A stretch of DNA of 64,000 nucleotides from Streptomyces olivaceus (GTDB lineage Bacteria; Actinomycetota; Actinomycetes; Streptomycetales; Streptomycetaceae). The DNA lies in NCBI RefSeq assembly GCF_000721235.1, contig NZ_JOFH01000026.1, positions 33,206 to 97,205 on the forward strand, in the 5' to 3' direction. The notes beneath the pieces are model-generated. The model did not search any database, was not told the DNA's origin, and saw only the letters and a list, made by a program, of their open reading frames with translations. Below, in pieces: positions 42,342 to 53,695 of the stretch. The translations under genes were made by a program, and so were the position numbers. How positions within the stretch are numbered: position 1 is the first letter of the stretch; the number at the start of each line of letters is the position of its first letter.

Positions 42342-42926
42342 ATGCCCTTGCGTGTGCCCCCGGCCCCCGCGCCCGCCCTGCGTTCCGTCCTCACCGCCCT
42401 CTCCTCGCCCACCGCGGTGCGCGAGGCGCGGACTCCCGCCCTGCTCCGCGCCCAGGGCCCGCTCACCCCCGAACTCCCCCTTCCGGTCCACGTCCTGGAC
42501 CGGATCACCGCGGAGGGCGTGGCGGTCACGCGACTGACCGGGTGGCGGTTCCTGATCCACTGCGGCGACCGTGCGGTGGCGGCGGCCGAGACCGTCCTGA
42601 CCCCCGACGGCTGGGCGTTCTCGCACTTCTTCGAGGGCCCCTACGTCGCCTCCACCGGGCTCGCGCTGCGGCAGGCCGAGTCGGTCCCGCAGACCCACCA
42701 GCCGCGTCTGCTGTCCGTGCCCGAGCTGTACATGCTCACCCTGTGGCTGCACGAGGACCGCGCCGCGGACGCCGCCGCCGGACACCCCGGACCCACCGAC
42801 CTGCTGGTGCCGCTGGCGCCGGCCCCGCCGGGCATCGCCGCCCACCGGCCGCACCGGGTCGCCGACCTGCTGCCGGTCCTCACGCACCGGACGGCCCCGA
42901 CCCGGCTGCTGGGCTCCCCGGCCTGA
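42342..42926 (+). CDS. hypothetical protein (chorismate-lyase-like fold suspected)
   Basis: A 194-residue soluble protein. The N-terminus is Pro/Ala-rich. The middle (LTGWRFLIHCGDRAVAAAETVLTPDGWAFSHFFEGPYVASTG) could be a UbiC-like or cystatin-like alpha/beta fold, but the match is weak. GAGAGG lies upstream of the ATG. It is downstream of the AT-rich island. I cannot assign a function. Confidence 0.6.
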   Translation: MPLRVPPAPAPALRSVLTALSSPTAVREARTPALLRAQGPLTPELPLPVHVLDRITAEGVAVTRLTGWRFLIHCGDRAVAAAETVLTPDGWAFSHFFEGPYVASTGLALRQAESVPQTHQPRLLSVPELYMLTLWLHEDRAADAAAGHPGPTDLLVPLAPAPPGIAAHRPHRVADLLPVLTHRTAPTRLLGSPA

Positions 42927-43204
42927 GCGTCCCCCTCACCACCCGCGCGGACTAGCCCTATCCGGCCATGCCGAACCACCCGAAGTGACAGTGCAGTTGG
43001 ACTGAACCGTCCGCGCGGGTGACGCGTCATGAACCTGTGAGAAGCGGTGCTGCGAAATACCTGCGGATCGACGCCCGTGGGGCAACACTGGGTTCGGACC
43101 GACTTAGACAACGGGGGGCGGCCATGAACGAAGCTTCACGCCGCGGGACAGCCAAGACCGGGACAACGACCTCATCCGTCATCACAGACCGAGAGACCCC
43201 ATCC

Positions 43205-43408
43205 ATGTGCCAGCACCAGTCACCGTGCCCCTCAGCCGACTCCGCCGACCGGGAGTCCGCCCGCCTCGTGGCGCACCACCCGGAGCAGGGCTGGAGCCTG
43301 TTGTGCAACGGCGTCGTCCTCTTCGAGGACACCGGTGAGCTGCTGCCGGACGGTCAGGTCATCGCCCCGCACCGCCCCGTCGGTGCGGGGCTGATCACGG
43401 CCGCCTGA
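43205..43408 (+). CDS. DUF5999-family small protein
   Basis: A 67-residue protein beginning MCQHQSPCPSADSADRE, a start strongly conserved in streptomycetes as I remember it. The body HHPEQGWSLLCNGVVLFEDTGELLPDG is also typical. The Cys/His-rich start (CxHxxxC) may bind a metal. An upstream in-frame ATG at 43124 would add 27 residues but is not expected from the family. Function unknown. Confidence 0.75.
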   Translation: MCQHQSPCPSADSADRESARLVAHHPEQGWSLLCNGVVLFEDTGELLPDGQVIAPHRPVGAGLITAA

Positions 43409-43415
43409 TCATCCG

Positions 43416-43441
43416 CCGGGCGAGCGGCGCCGCTCGCCCGG
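43416..43441. terminator. bidirectional hairpin between DUF5999 gene and kdpC
   Basis: CCGGGCGAGCGGC joined directly to its reverse complement: a 26-bp perfect palindrome in the convergent intergenic region. Confidence 0.7.
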
Positions 43442-43565
43442 TGCACTCCGGGGCCGGACCGCAGTCACGCTGCGAACCGGCCCCGACGCGTGTCCGGCCC
43501 CGGACCCGGTCACGTATCGTGGCGTGACGTGGCGTATCCGGCACGGCCGACGCGTGCTCCAACGC

Positions 43566-44234
43566 TCAGCTCTTCCGCAGGAGTTGCTTGAGGGCGACGT
43601 TCAGTTCGAGGACGTTCACCGTCGGCTCACCGATGAAGCCGAGCGTCCGGCCCTCGGTGTGCCGGTCGACGAGTTCCCGCACCCGCGCGACGGTCAGGCC
43701 GTTCTCCCGGGCGACCCGGCGGACCTGCAACTGGGCGTACCGGGGGGAGATGTGCGGGTCGAGCCCCGAGCCGGAGGAGGTCACCGCGTCGGCCGGGATG
43801 TCGTCCCGCTCGACGGGACCGCCCGGCACGGAGTTGTCCCTGATGACGGCATCCTGGGCGGCCCTCACCTGCCTGACCAGCTCCGGGTTGTCGGCGGCCA
43901 GGTTGGTCGCGCCGGAGACGATCAGCCGGTACCGGGTGTTGAGGGTGTTCTCCCCCAGTCCGTTGGCCGGCCGCCCCTGGAACCACTTCAGGTCCGGTTC
44001 GGGAGTCTCCTGGCCCGGCTTGAGCGGCAGGTTGTACGACTGTCCGATCAGCGAGGAACCCACGACACGTCCGTCCGCCGAGACCTGGGAGCCGCCCGCC
44101 TGGTCGGGGAAGAGGGCCTGGGCGGCGCCCGTCACCGCCAGGGGGTAGGCCACGCCGGTGACCAAGGTGAGTACCAGCAGGGCCCGCAGGCCGACGGCGA
44201 GCAGCCGCGCGGTGTTCGATACCGAGTTGTTCAT
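43566..44234 (-). CDS. kdpC: K+-transporting ATPase subunit KdpC
   Basis: A 222-residue accessory subunit of the KdpFABC potassium pump, with one N-terminal membrane helix (ARLLAVGLRALLVLTLVTGVAYPLAVTG) and an extracytoplasmic domain. The motifs SSLIGQ, RPS/A-type WFQGRPAN and SGSGLDPHISP are diagnostic. The C-terminus VNVLELNVALKQL is standard. It is the last gene of the operon, 5 bp after kdpB. It stabilises the complex and raises K+ affinity. Confidence 0.95.
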   Translation of the reverse strand: MNNSVSNTARLLAVGLRALLVLTLVTGVAYPLAVTGAAQALFPDQAGGSQVSADGRVVGSSLIGQSYNLPLKPGQETPEPDLKWFQGRPANGLGENTLNTRYRLIVSGATNLAADNPELVRQVRAAQDAVIRDNSVPGGPVERDDIPADAVTSSGSGLDPHISPRYAQLQVRRVARENGLTVARVRELVDRHTEGRTLGFIGEPTVNVLELNVALKQLLRKS

Positions 44235-44239
44235 GACGG

Positions 44240-46444
44240 TCAGCCGATTCCGGGTATGAGGGACAGGAGCAGGTCGACGGCCTTGATGCCGAGGAAGGGC
44301 ACGATCAGCCCGCCCAGGCCGTAGACCGCGAGATTGCGGCGCAGCATGCGGTCCGCGCTCACCGGCCGGTACCGCACCCCGCGCAGGGCGAGCGGCACGA
44401 GCACAACGATGATCAGCGCGTTGAAGACGACCGCCGACAGGATGGCCGAGTCCGGCGAGGACAGGCGCATGATGTTGAGCTTGTCCAGTCCCGGGTACAC
44501 CGCCGCGAAGAGCGCCGGGATGATCGCGAAGTACTTGGCGACGTCGTTGGCGATGGAGAACGTCGTGAGCGCCCCGCGCGTGATCAGCAGCTGCTTGCCG
44601 ATCTCCACGATCTCGATCAGCTTGGTCGGGTCGGAGTCGAGGTCGACCATGTTGCCGGCCTCCTTGGCGGCCGAGGTGCCGGTGTTCATGGCCACCCCGA
44701 CGTCGGCCTGCGCGAGCGCGGGGGCGTCGTTGGTGCCGTCGCCGGTCATCGCGACCAGCTTGCCGCCGGCCTGCTCCCGCTCGATGAGCGCCATCTTGTC
44801 CTCGGGCGTGGCCTCCGCGAGGAAGTCGTCGACGCCCGCCTCGTCGGCGATCGCCTTGGCCGTCAGCGGGTTGTCGCCGGTGATCATGACGGTTCTGATG
44901 CCCATGCGCCGCAGTTCCTCGAACCGCTGCCGCATGCCCTGCTTCACGACGTCCTTGAGGTGGATCACCCCGAGGACCCGGGCCCCCGCCCCGTCCGCCA
45001 CGGCGACGAGCAGCGGTGTGCCGCCCTCCTCGGAGATGCCGTCGGCCAGCCGCGCCGTGTCCTCGGCGACCTCGCCGCCGAGCTCGCGGACCCACGCGGT
45101 CACCGCGCCGGCCGCGCCCTTGCGGATCCGCCGCCCCTGGACGTCGACGCCGGACATCCGCGTCCGGGCGGTGAAGGAGATCCACTCGGCGCCGGTCAGC
45201 TCGCCGCGGTGCCGTTCGCGCAGTCCGTACCGCTCCTTGGCGAGGACGACGACCGAGCGGCCCTCGGGCGTCTCGTCGGCCAGCGAGGACAGCTGGGCGG
45301 CGTCTGCCAGCTCGCCCCCGGTCGTGCCGCGCACCGGTACGAACGCCGCCGCCTGCCGGTTGCCGAGCGTGATGGTGCCGGTCTTGTCCAGGAGCAGCGT
45401 GGAGACGTCGCCGGCGGCCTCGACCGCGCGGCCCGACTTGGCCAGTACGTTGCGCTGCACCAGGCGGTCCATGCCCGCGATGCCGATCGCGGAGAGCAGG
45501 GCACCGATCGTGGTGGGGATGAGGCAGACCAGCAGCGCGACCAGGACGACCAGCGACAGCCGGGGGCCCGCGTGGCCGGCGAACGGCGTCAGCGTGGCGC
45601 AGGCCAGCAGGAAGACGACGGTCAGCGAGGCCAGCAGGATGTTCAGCGCGATCTCGTTCGGCGTCTTCTGCCGGGCGGCGCCCTCGACGAGGCCGATCAT
45701 CCGGTCGATGAAGGTCTCGCCCGGCTTGGTGGTGATCCTGACGACGATGCGGTCGGAGAGGACCTTGGTCCCGCCGGTCACGGCGCTGCGGTCGCCGCCC
45801 GACTCCCGGATGACGGGCGCGGACTCACCGGTGATCGCCGACTCGTCGACCGAGGCGACGCCCTCGACGACGTCGCCGTCGCCGGGGACGACGTCTCCGG
45901 CCTCGCAGACCACCAGGTCGCCCACGGCCAGGTCGGCGCCGGGGACGGTGGTGCCGTCGGCCCGCCGTGCGACGGCGTCCGTCTTCGCCCGGCGCAGGGT
46001 GTCGGCCTGCGCCTTGCCGCGGCCCTCGGCGACGGCCTCCGCCAGGTTGGCGAAGAGCACGGTCAGCCAGAGCCAGGCGCTGATGGTCCAGCCGAACCAG
46101 TCCCCCGGGTCCGTGAAGGAGCAGGCGGTGGTCAGCACCGAGCCGGCCCACACCACGAACATCACCGGCGACTTGACCGTCGCCCGCGGGTCGAGCTTGC
46201 GGAACGCCTCGGGCAGCGCGGCGAGCAGCCGCGCGGGTTCGAAGAGCCCACCGCCGACACGTCCGGCGACCGCCGCCCGGCCCGCTGCGGGGCCGCCGCG
46301 CGGCGCCGGGCCGTCCGCGGAGCCCGGGACCGCGGGCGCGGGGCCGTCCGTGGTGCGGTACGCCGAGTGGGACGTAGACGGGGAGAGGGCATCGGACTTC
46401 GGGTCGGACATGGCGTCCTCGTGCTTCCGGGTACGGGCGGTCAT
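44240..46444 (-). CDS. kdpB: K+-transporting P-type ATPase subunit KdpB
   Basis: A 734-residue P-type ATPase, the energy-coupling subunit. It has the A-domain TGES, the phosphorylation motif DKTGT, and the hinge [20 protein letters not shown]. It has several membrane segments. The first ~70 residues form a Pro/Ala/Gly-rich extension that is longer than in E. coli KdpB. Its ATG overlaps the kdpA stop (TGATG). An alternative start at MSDPKSD would shorten it by 11 residues. Confidence 0.96.
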   Translation of the reverse strand: MTARTRKHEDAMSDPKSDALSPSTSHSAYRTTDGPAPAVPGSADGPAPRGGPAAGRAAVAGRVGGGLFEPARLLAALPEAFRKLDPRATVKSPVMFVVWAGSVLTTACSFTDPGDWFGWTISAWLWLTVLFANLAEAVAEGRGKAQADTLRRAKTDAVARRADGTTVPGADLAVGDLVVCEAGDVVPGDGDVVEGVASVDESAITGESAPVIRESGGDRSAVTGGTKVLSDRIVVRITTKPGETFIDRMIGLVEGAARQKTPNEIALNILLASLTVVFLLACATLTPFAGHAGPRLSLVVLVALLVCLIPTTIGALLSAIGIAGMDRLVQRNVLAKSGRAVEAAGDVSTLLLDKTGTITLGNRQAAAFVPVRGTTGGELADAAQLSSLADETPEGRSVVVLAKERYGLRERHRGELTGAEWISFTARTRMSGVDVQGRRIRKGAAGAVTAWVRELGGEVAEDTARLADGISEEGGTPLLVAVADGAGARVLGVIHLKDVVKQGMRQRFEELRRMGIRTVMITGDNPLTAKAIADEAGVDDFLAEATPEDKMALIEREQAGGKLVAMTGDGTNDAPALAQADVGVAMNTGTSAAKEAGNMVDLDSDPTKLIEIVEIGKQLLITRGALTTFSIANDVAKYFAIIPALFAAVYPGLDKLNIMRLSSPDSAILSAVVFNALIIVVLVPLALRGVRYRPVSADRMLRRNLAVYGLGGLIVPFLGIKAVDLLLSLIPGIG

Positions 46445-48105
46445 CACGCCAGTCCTTCCGCCAGCGGGCCCAGGGCCAGCGCCGGGAAGTAGGTGAGACC
46501 GACGATGATCAGGATCGCGCCCACGAGCAGGCCGGCGAACATCGGCTTCTCGGTGCGCAGGGTGCCCGCGGTGACCGGCACCGGCCGCTGTCCGGCCAGC
46601 GATCCGGCCAGGGCGAGGACGAACACCATCGGCAGGAACCGGCCGAGCAGCATCGCGAGCCCGGTCGTGGTGTTGTACCAGTCGGTGTTCGCGTTCAGTC
46701 CCGCGAAGGCGGAGCCGTTGTTGTTCGCGGCGGAGGTGAAGGCGTACAGGACCTCGGAGAAGCCGTGGGCGCCGGGGTTGAGCATCGAGTGCGGTGGGGT
46801 GGGCAGGGCCAGGGACAGCGCGGTGAAGACCAGGACCAGTGCCGGGGTGACCAGGATGTAGAGGGCCGCGAGCTTGATCTCGCGGGGGCCGATCTTCTTG
46901 CCGAGGTACTCCGGCGTGCGGCCGACCATGAGCCCCGCGACGAAGACCGCGACGACCGCCATGATCAGCATGCCGTAGAGCCCGGAACCGACCCCGCCCG
47001 GCGCGATCTCCCCCAGCATCATGCCCAGCAGGGTGATGCCGCCGCCCAGTCCGGTGTACGAGGAGTGGAAGGAGTCGACGGCGCCGGTGGAGGTCAGCGT
47101 CGTGGTCACCGCGAAGATCGAGGAGCCGCCGATCCCGAAGCGCAGCTCCTTGCCCTCCATCGCCCCGCCGGCCGCCTGCAGCGCGGGACCGTGGTGCGCG
47201 AACTCGGTCCACATCATCAGGGCGACGAAGCCCGCCCAGATGGTGGCCATGGCGGCGAGGATCGCGTACCCCTGACGCACCGAGCCGACCATGATGCCGA
47301 AGGTCCTGGTGAGGGCGACCGGGATCAGCAGGATCAGGAAGATCTCGAAGAGGTTGGTGAAGCCCGTCGGGTTCTCGAAAGGGTGGGCGCTGTTGGCGTT
47401 GAAGTAGCCGCCGCCGTTGGTGCCCAGTTCCTTGATGGCCTCCTGCGAGGCGACGGCCCCGCCGTTCCACTGCTGCGAGCCGCCCATGAACTGGCCGACC
47501 TCGTGGATGCCGGAGAAGTTCTGGACGACCCCGCAGGCGACGAGCACGAGCGCCCCGGCGACGGCCAGCGGCACCAGCACCCGCGTGACTCCGCGCACCA
47601 GGTCCGCCCAGAAGTTGCCCAGCTCGCCGCCGCGGGTGCGGGCGAAGCCCCGGACGAGGGCCACGGCGACCGCCATGCCGACCGCCGCGGAGACGAAGTT
47701 CTGCACGGCCAGACCCGCGGTCTGCACGACGTGGCCCATCGTCTGCTCGCCGGAGTAGGACTGCCAGTTGGTGTTGGTGACGAAGGACGCGGCGGTGTTG
47801 AAGGCCTGCGCGGGCGCCACCGGGTCGAAGCCGAGCGAGCCCGGGAGGACTCCCTGGAGGCGCTGGAGCAGGTAGAGGAAGAGGACGCCGGCGAGGGAGA
47901 AGGCGAGCACGCCGCGCAGGTACGCGGGCCAGCGCAGCTGCGCGTCGGGATCGGCACCGATGCCCTTGTAGATCCACCTCTCCACGCGCCAGTGCCGGTC
48001 GGAGGAGTAGACCCGGGCCAGGTGGTTGCCCAGCGGGACGTGCGCGACGGCCAGGGCGCCGACGAGGGCCGACGCCTGGAGCAGGCCGGCGGTTGTGGGA
48101 CCCAT
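46444..48105 (-). CDS. kdpA: K+-transporting ATPase subunit KdpA
   Basis: A 553-residue channel-like subunit that binds and conducts K+. It has about ten membrane segments and the SKT-family filter motifs: [35 protein letters not shown] and NNNGSAFAG. Length is normal. It lies 8 bp after kdpF and overlaps kdpB by one base. Confidence 0.96.
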   Translation of the reverse strand: MGPTTAGLLQASALVGALAVAHVPLGNHLARVYSSDRHWRVERWIYKGIGADPDAQLRWPAYLRGVLAFSLAGVLFLYLLQRLQGVLPGSLGFDPVAPAQAFNTAASFVTNTNWQSYSGEQTMGHVVQTAGLAVQNFVSAAVGMAVAVALVRGFARTRGGELGNFWADLVRGVTRVLVPLAVAGALVLVACGVVQNFSGIHEVGQFMGGSQQWNGGAVASQEAIKELGTNGGGYFNANSAHPFENPTGFTNLFEIFLILLIPVALTRTFGIMVGSVRQGYAILAAMATIWAGFVALMMWTEFAHHGPALQAAGGAMEGKELRFGIGGSSIFAVTTTLTSTGAVDSFHSSYTGLGGGITLLGMMLGEIAPGGVGSGLYGMLIMAVVAVFVAGLMVGRTPEYLGKKIGPREIKLAALYILVTPALVLVFTALSLALPTPPHSMLNPGAHGFSEVLYAFTSAANNNGSAFAGLNANTDWYNTTTGLAMLLGRFLPMVFVLALAGSLAGQRPVPVTAGTLRTEKPMFAGLLVGAILIIVGLTYFPALALGPLAEGLA

Positions 48106-48113
48106 GGCGGCGC

Positions 48114-48203
48114 TCAGAACCTCTCCGGGAAGATCAGGGCGAGGACGAGGTAGCCCAGCAGGGCGACGGCCACGATCAGGCCGACGGTGTTCTCGGCGGT
48201 CAC
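48114..48203 (-). CDS. kdpF: K+-transporting ATPase small subunit KdpF
   Basis: A 29-residue single-helix membrane peptide: [23 protein letters not shown], with the conserved C-terminal P-E-R/K-F. The GTG start overlaps the stop of the preceding microORF (GTGA). It stabilises the KdpFABC complex. Confidence 0.9.
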   Translation of the reverse strand: MTAENTVGLIVAVALLGYLVLALIFPERF

Positions 48204-48283
48204 AGCTTCGTCACCCCCTTGGCGACGAGAGCCACCAGCGCGAAGACCGCGACCGTGGTGACGACGAAGGCCAGATCGGCCAT
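48200..48283 (-). CDS. 27-residue membrane microprotein at the head of the kdp operon
   Basis: A tiny ORF: starts [20 protein letters not shown] and ends AKGVTKL. It is a single hydrophobic helix with an acidic N-terminus and basic C-terminus. CAGGAG lies six bases before the ATG. Its stop overlaps the kdpF start (GTGA), so it is translated with the operon. KdpF itself is a similar peptide; this could be a second small subunit or a regulator of the pump. I know no published role. Confidence 0.72.
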   Translation of the reverse strand: MADLAFVVTTVAVFALVALVAKGVTKL

Positions 48284-48359
48284 CGTGAGCTCCTGAGTGA
48301 GTTCGGTTGCAACTAGGACGCTTCGAGGAAAGCCCCTGCATGACCGAAAAGGACCACCG

Positions 48360-48408
48360 TTGACGGGTCTCATACGGTGGTCTGTACGCCTTTGACGGCT
48401 CTCTTACG
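48360..48408. repeat. paired 17-bp direct repeats upstream of the kdp operon
   Basis: TTGACGGGTCTCATACG (48360-48376) and TTGACGGCTCTCTTACG (48392-48408) differ at two positions and are 32 bp apart, about three helical turns. They are 77-125 bp before the first kdp start and 80-128 bp before the divergent CoA-transferase start. The arrangement fits a response-regulator site such as for KdpE, but kdpDE are not adjacent. Confidence 0.5.
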
Positions 48409-48487
48409 AGGTTGCCCGCCCCTCCCGCAAAGGGAGAGGTGAAGTGCCTGTTCCCGGCACCACCGTCCTCGTGCGGAAGGTGTCAGG

Positions 48488-49858
48488 GTGGACCGCATGA
48501 ACGGCGACGAGGACGAGACGACGGCGCACGCCTGGAACGCCCTCGGCGGGCCGACCGAGCTGGTCGACAAGGTGTCGTACGAAGAGGCGAGTGGCGTGCT
48601 GCCCGCGCGTCTGCCGGTGCGGGAGCTGGCGCGGGCCACCGTGGGGGTGTGCTCGCTGGCGGCCGCTGAGCTGCTGGCGCGGCGGAGCACCGGACCGGTA
48701 CCGGCGGTCCGGGTCGCCGAGGGAGCGGTGGCGACGGCGTTCGTCAGCGAGCGGCACCTGAGGGTCGACGGCCGGGCCGCCAGGTCCTTCGCGCCGCTGT
48801 CCGGCTTCTGGCGCGCGGCGGACGGCTGGGTGCGGACCCATGCCAACTACCCGCACCACCGTTCCCGGCTGCTCGGCGCGCTGGGCATCTCCGACACCGG
48901 CGACGACCGGGCCCTGGCCGGGCTCCTGTCGGCCGAGCTGGCCACCCGTTCGGCGCATGCGGTGCAGGAGGCCGTCTATGCGGCGGGTGGCCTGGCGGTG
49001 GCCGTGGGTTCGGCCCCGTTCGAGCCCGCACTTCCGCTGGTGGAGACCGGGCTCGTCGGGGAGAGCGGCCCGCGCAGGCTGCCGGTGGCGTCGCTGCCGG
49101 CCAGTGGTGTACGCGTCCTGGACCTGACCAGGGTGATCGCCGGGCCGGTGGCGACGCGTACGCTCGCGCTGCTGGGAGCCGACGTGCTGCGCGTTGATCC
49201 GCCTCGGCTTCCGGAGGACGAGGACGCCCATGCCGACACCGGCTTCGGCAAGCGCTCCACGCTGCTGGACCTCTCCGCTCCCGCGGACCGGGACGTCTTC
49301 GAGGACCTCCTCGGCTCGGCCGATGTCGTGATCACCGGCTACCGGCCCGGCTCGCTGGACCGGCACGGTCTGTCGCCCGAAGCGCTGCTGGCGAGGCGCC
49401 CCGGTTTGGCGGTGGCTCAGCTCTGCGCCTGGGGCTGGTCGGGGCCGTGGGCATCGCGGCGCGGCTTCGACAGCCTCGTCCAGGCCGCGAGCGGCATCGC
49501 GTCGATCGAGGCCTCCGCCGACGGCCGCCCGGGGGTGCTGCCCGCCCAGGCGCTGGATCACGGGACCGGCTACCTCCTGGCGGCCGCGGTCCTGCGCGCC
49601 CTCACGGACCAGCAGGCGACCGGCGGTGGACGGCATCTGCGGCTGTCTCTCGCGGGCACCGCGTCCTGGCTGCTGCACGACATCCGTCCGACACCGGGGC
49701 GAGGCGGCGTCCACGCACCGCGGCCTTGGCTGACCACGACCGCGACACGCCATGGGCTGCTCGACCACGCCCTTCCCCCGGTGCACTACGACGGGGCACC
49801 GCGGAACTGGGCGCGTCCGCCCACTGGATGGGGCACGGACCTGCCGGTCTGGATCTGA
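48488..49858 (+). CDS. CoA-transferase family III (CaiB/BaiF) protein with permuted domain order
   Basis: A 456-residue protein. The canonical family start, VRVLDLTRVIAGPVATRTLALLGADVLRVDPP, appears only at about residue 210. It is followed by the usual DLSAPADRDVFEDLLGSADVVI, LCAWGWSGPWASRRGFDSLVQAASGIA and a Gly-rich AGT-type end. Residues 1-200 (SGFWRAADGWVRTHANYPHH onwards) resemble the part that normally comes last. The GTG at 48488 or ATG at 48497 may start it. Substrate unknown. The gene is divergent from kdp and convergent with gcvP. Confidence 0.75.
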   Translation: MDRMNGDEDETTAHAWNALGGPTELVDKVSYEEASGVLPARLPVRELARATVGVCSLAAAELLARRSTGPVPAVRVAEGAVATAFVSERHLRVDGRAARSFAPLSGFWRAADGWVRTHANYPHHRSRLLGALGISDTGDDRALAGLLSAELATRSAHAVQEAVYAAGGLAVAVGSAPFEPALPLVETGLVGESGPRRLPVASLPASGVRVLDLTRVIAGPVATRTLALLGADVLRVDPPRLPEDEDAHADTGFGKRSTLLDLSAPADRDVFEDLLGSADVVITGYRPGSLDRHGLSPEALLARRPGLAVAQLCAWGWSGPWASRRGFDSLVQAASGIASIEASADGRPGVLPAQALDHGTGYLLAAAVLRALTDQQATGGGRHLRLSLAGTASWLLHDIRPTPGRGGVHAPRPWLTTTATRHGLLDHALPPVHYDGAPRNWARPPTGWGTDLPVWI

Positions 49859-49900
49859 CCGCTGTCCCCGCGTCCCCACCCACCGCGTGAAAGGCCGGAG

Positions 49901-49939
49901 GGCTCCGTCCGGGCCCGGGAGCCGGACCTGGACGGAGCC
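49901..49939. terminator. bidirectional hairpin between CoA-transferase gene and gcvP
   Basis: GGCTCCGTCC at 49901-49910 pairs with GGACGGAGCC at 49930-49939, a perfect 10-bp stem with a 19-base loop that itself contains GGGCCCGGG. The genes converge here. Confidence 0.6.
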
Positions 49940-49995
49940 TCACTCGCTCCGGTGCTGCCCGCACGGGCCTCCGGCAACGGAGCCCCTCTCGGGGA

Positions 49996-52881
<2,886 letters not shown>

Positions 52882-52943
52882 TGCGGAGGCCTCCTGGTCT
52901 GACGACCTTCGAGGGGCACCACGGCGCGGGTACCCGGACGGCC

Positions 52944-53147
52944 TCCCCCTCTGTCATCTCGACCTGAGAGCTTCACCGGGACGGCCCGAGGGCACCCGGC
53001 TTTCACCGTCGGTGAGAGCGGAAGCCGTCGACACCCGCTCTGCTTTCCAGAGTGACCTCGTCCGTGCGGTACGTGGGCCTGAGAGATTCCGGGGAGGATT
53101 TGCTCCTTCGGCGCCTCCGGTGATGTCCGGAGGACTCTCCCGCACGG
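52944..53147 (-). ncRNA. tandem glycine riboswitch upstream of gcvP
   Basis: About 200 nt of leader on the minus strand, ending ~63 bp before the gcvP ATG. Two glycine-type aptamers are visible in order: first GCGGGAGAGTCC, a GGCGCCGAAGGAGCAAATCC core and AATCTCTCAGGCCCA; second, after a short linker, CACCGACGGTGAAAGCCGG and GCTCTCAGGTCGAGATGACA. The paired CTCTCAGG segments are the hallmark. Glycine binding is expected to turn gcvP on. Confidence 0.92.
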
Positions 53148-53277
53148 GGTCAGCGGCCGTTTGCCAGCGTACCAGCGAGGCCGAGGCGCGAACCTTCGAG
53201 TGGCCGAGCGGCCATATGTGGTTTTTCGTAGTTCTTACGGATGATTCGGCGGCCGGTGTGCGACCCCGGTGCGGCCC

Positions 53278-53304
53278 AGTGGTGCGATCAGAGTGGTGCG
53301 ATCA
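53278..53304. repeat. adjacent 13-bp direct repeats near PRC-barrel start
   Basis: AGTGGTGCGATCA occurs at 53278-53290 and 53292-53304, immediately before the GGAGGG ribosome binding site of the PRC-barrel gene. Confidence 0.6.
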
Positions 53305-53317
53305 AGTGGAGGGCCCC

Positions 53318-53695
53318 GTGCGTACTGACATCGATCCGCGGAACCTGATCGGCCGCAAGGCGTTCGACCGCGAAGGCGCCAGGATCGGCACCGTGGACGA
53401 GGTGTACCTGGACGATGCCACCGGCGTCCCCGAGTGGGCGGCGATACGCACCGGCCTGTTCAGCAGGGACGCCTTCGTGCCCCTGGAGCCGAGCGAGCTG
53501 GTGGACGGCACGGTGCGGGTGCCCTTCGACCGGTCCCTGATCAAGGAGGCACCCGACTTCGGCGTCGGCCGGCATCTCTCGCCGGAGCAGGAACTCCAGC
53601 TCTACCACCACTACGGGCTCGACGTGGCGGCCCCTCCCCCGCTCCCCGACCGGGACTTCGGCAAGCTGGCGGGCAAGGGCAACGACGAGGGCTGA
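53318..53695 (+). CDS. PRC-barrel domain protein
   Basis: A 125-residue protein with a PRC-barrel domain in the first 80 residues (LIGRKAFDREGARIGTVDEVYLDDATGVPEWAAIRTGLFSRDAFVPL). The C-terminus continues with EAPDFGVGRHLSPEQELQLYHHYG, typical of stress-related actinobacterial PRC proteins. GTG at 53318 is chosen because GGAGGG precedes it. The last 85 bp overlap the convergent DNA polymerase IV gene. Role: probably an RNA/protein-binding or stress protein; unassigned. Confidence 0.82.
   Translation: MRTDIDPRNLIGRKAFDREGARIGTVDEVYLDDATGVPEWAAIRTGLFSRDAFVPLEPSELVDGTVRVPFDRSLIKEAPDFGVGRHLSPEQELQLYHHYGLDVAAPPPLPDRDFGKLAGKGNDEG

Noticed and set aside
44334..46496. 720-residue plus-strand open frame opposite kdpB
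   Set aside because: Ser/Thr/Pro-rich antisense shadow; kdpB motifs on the other strand are complete.
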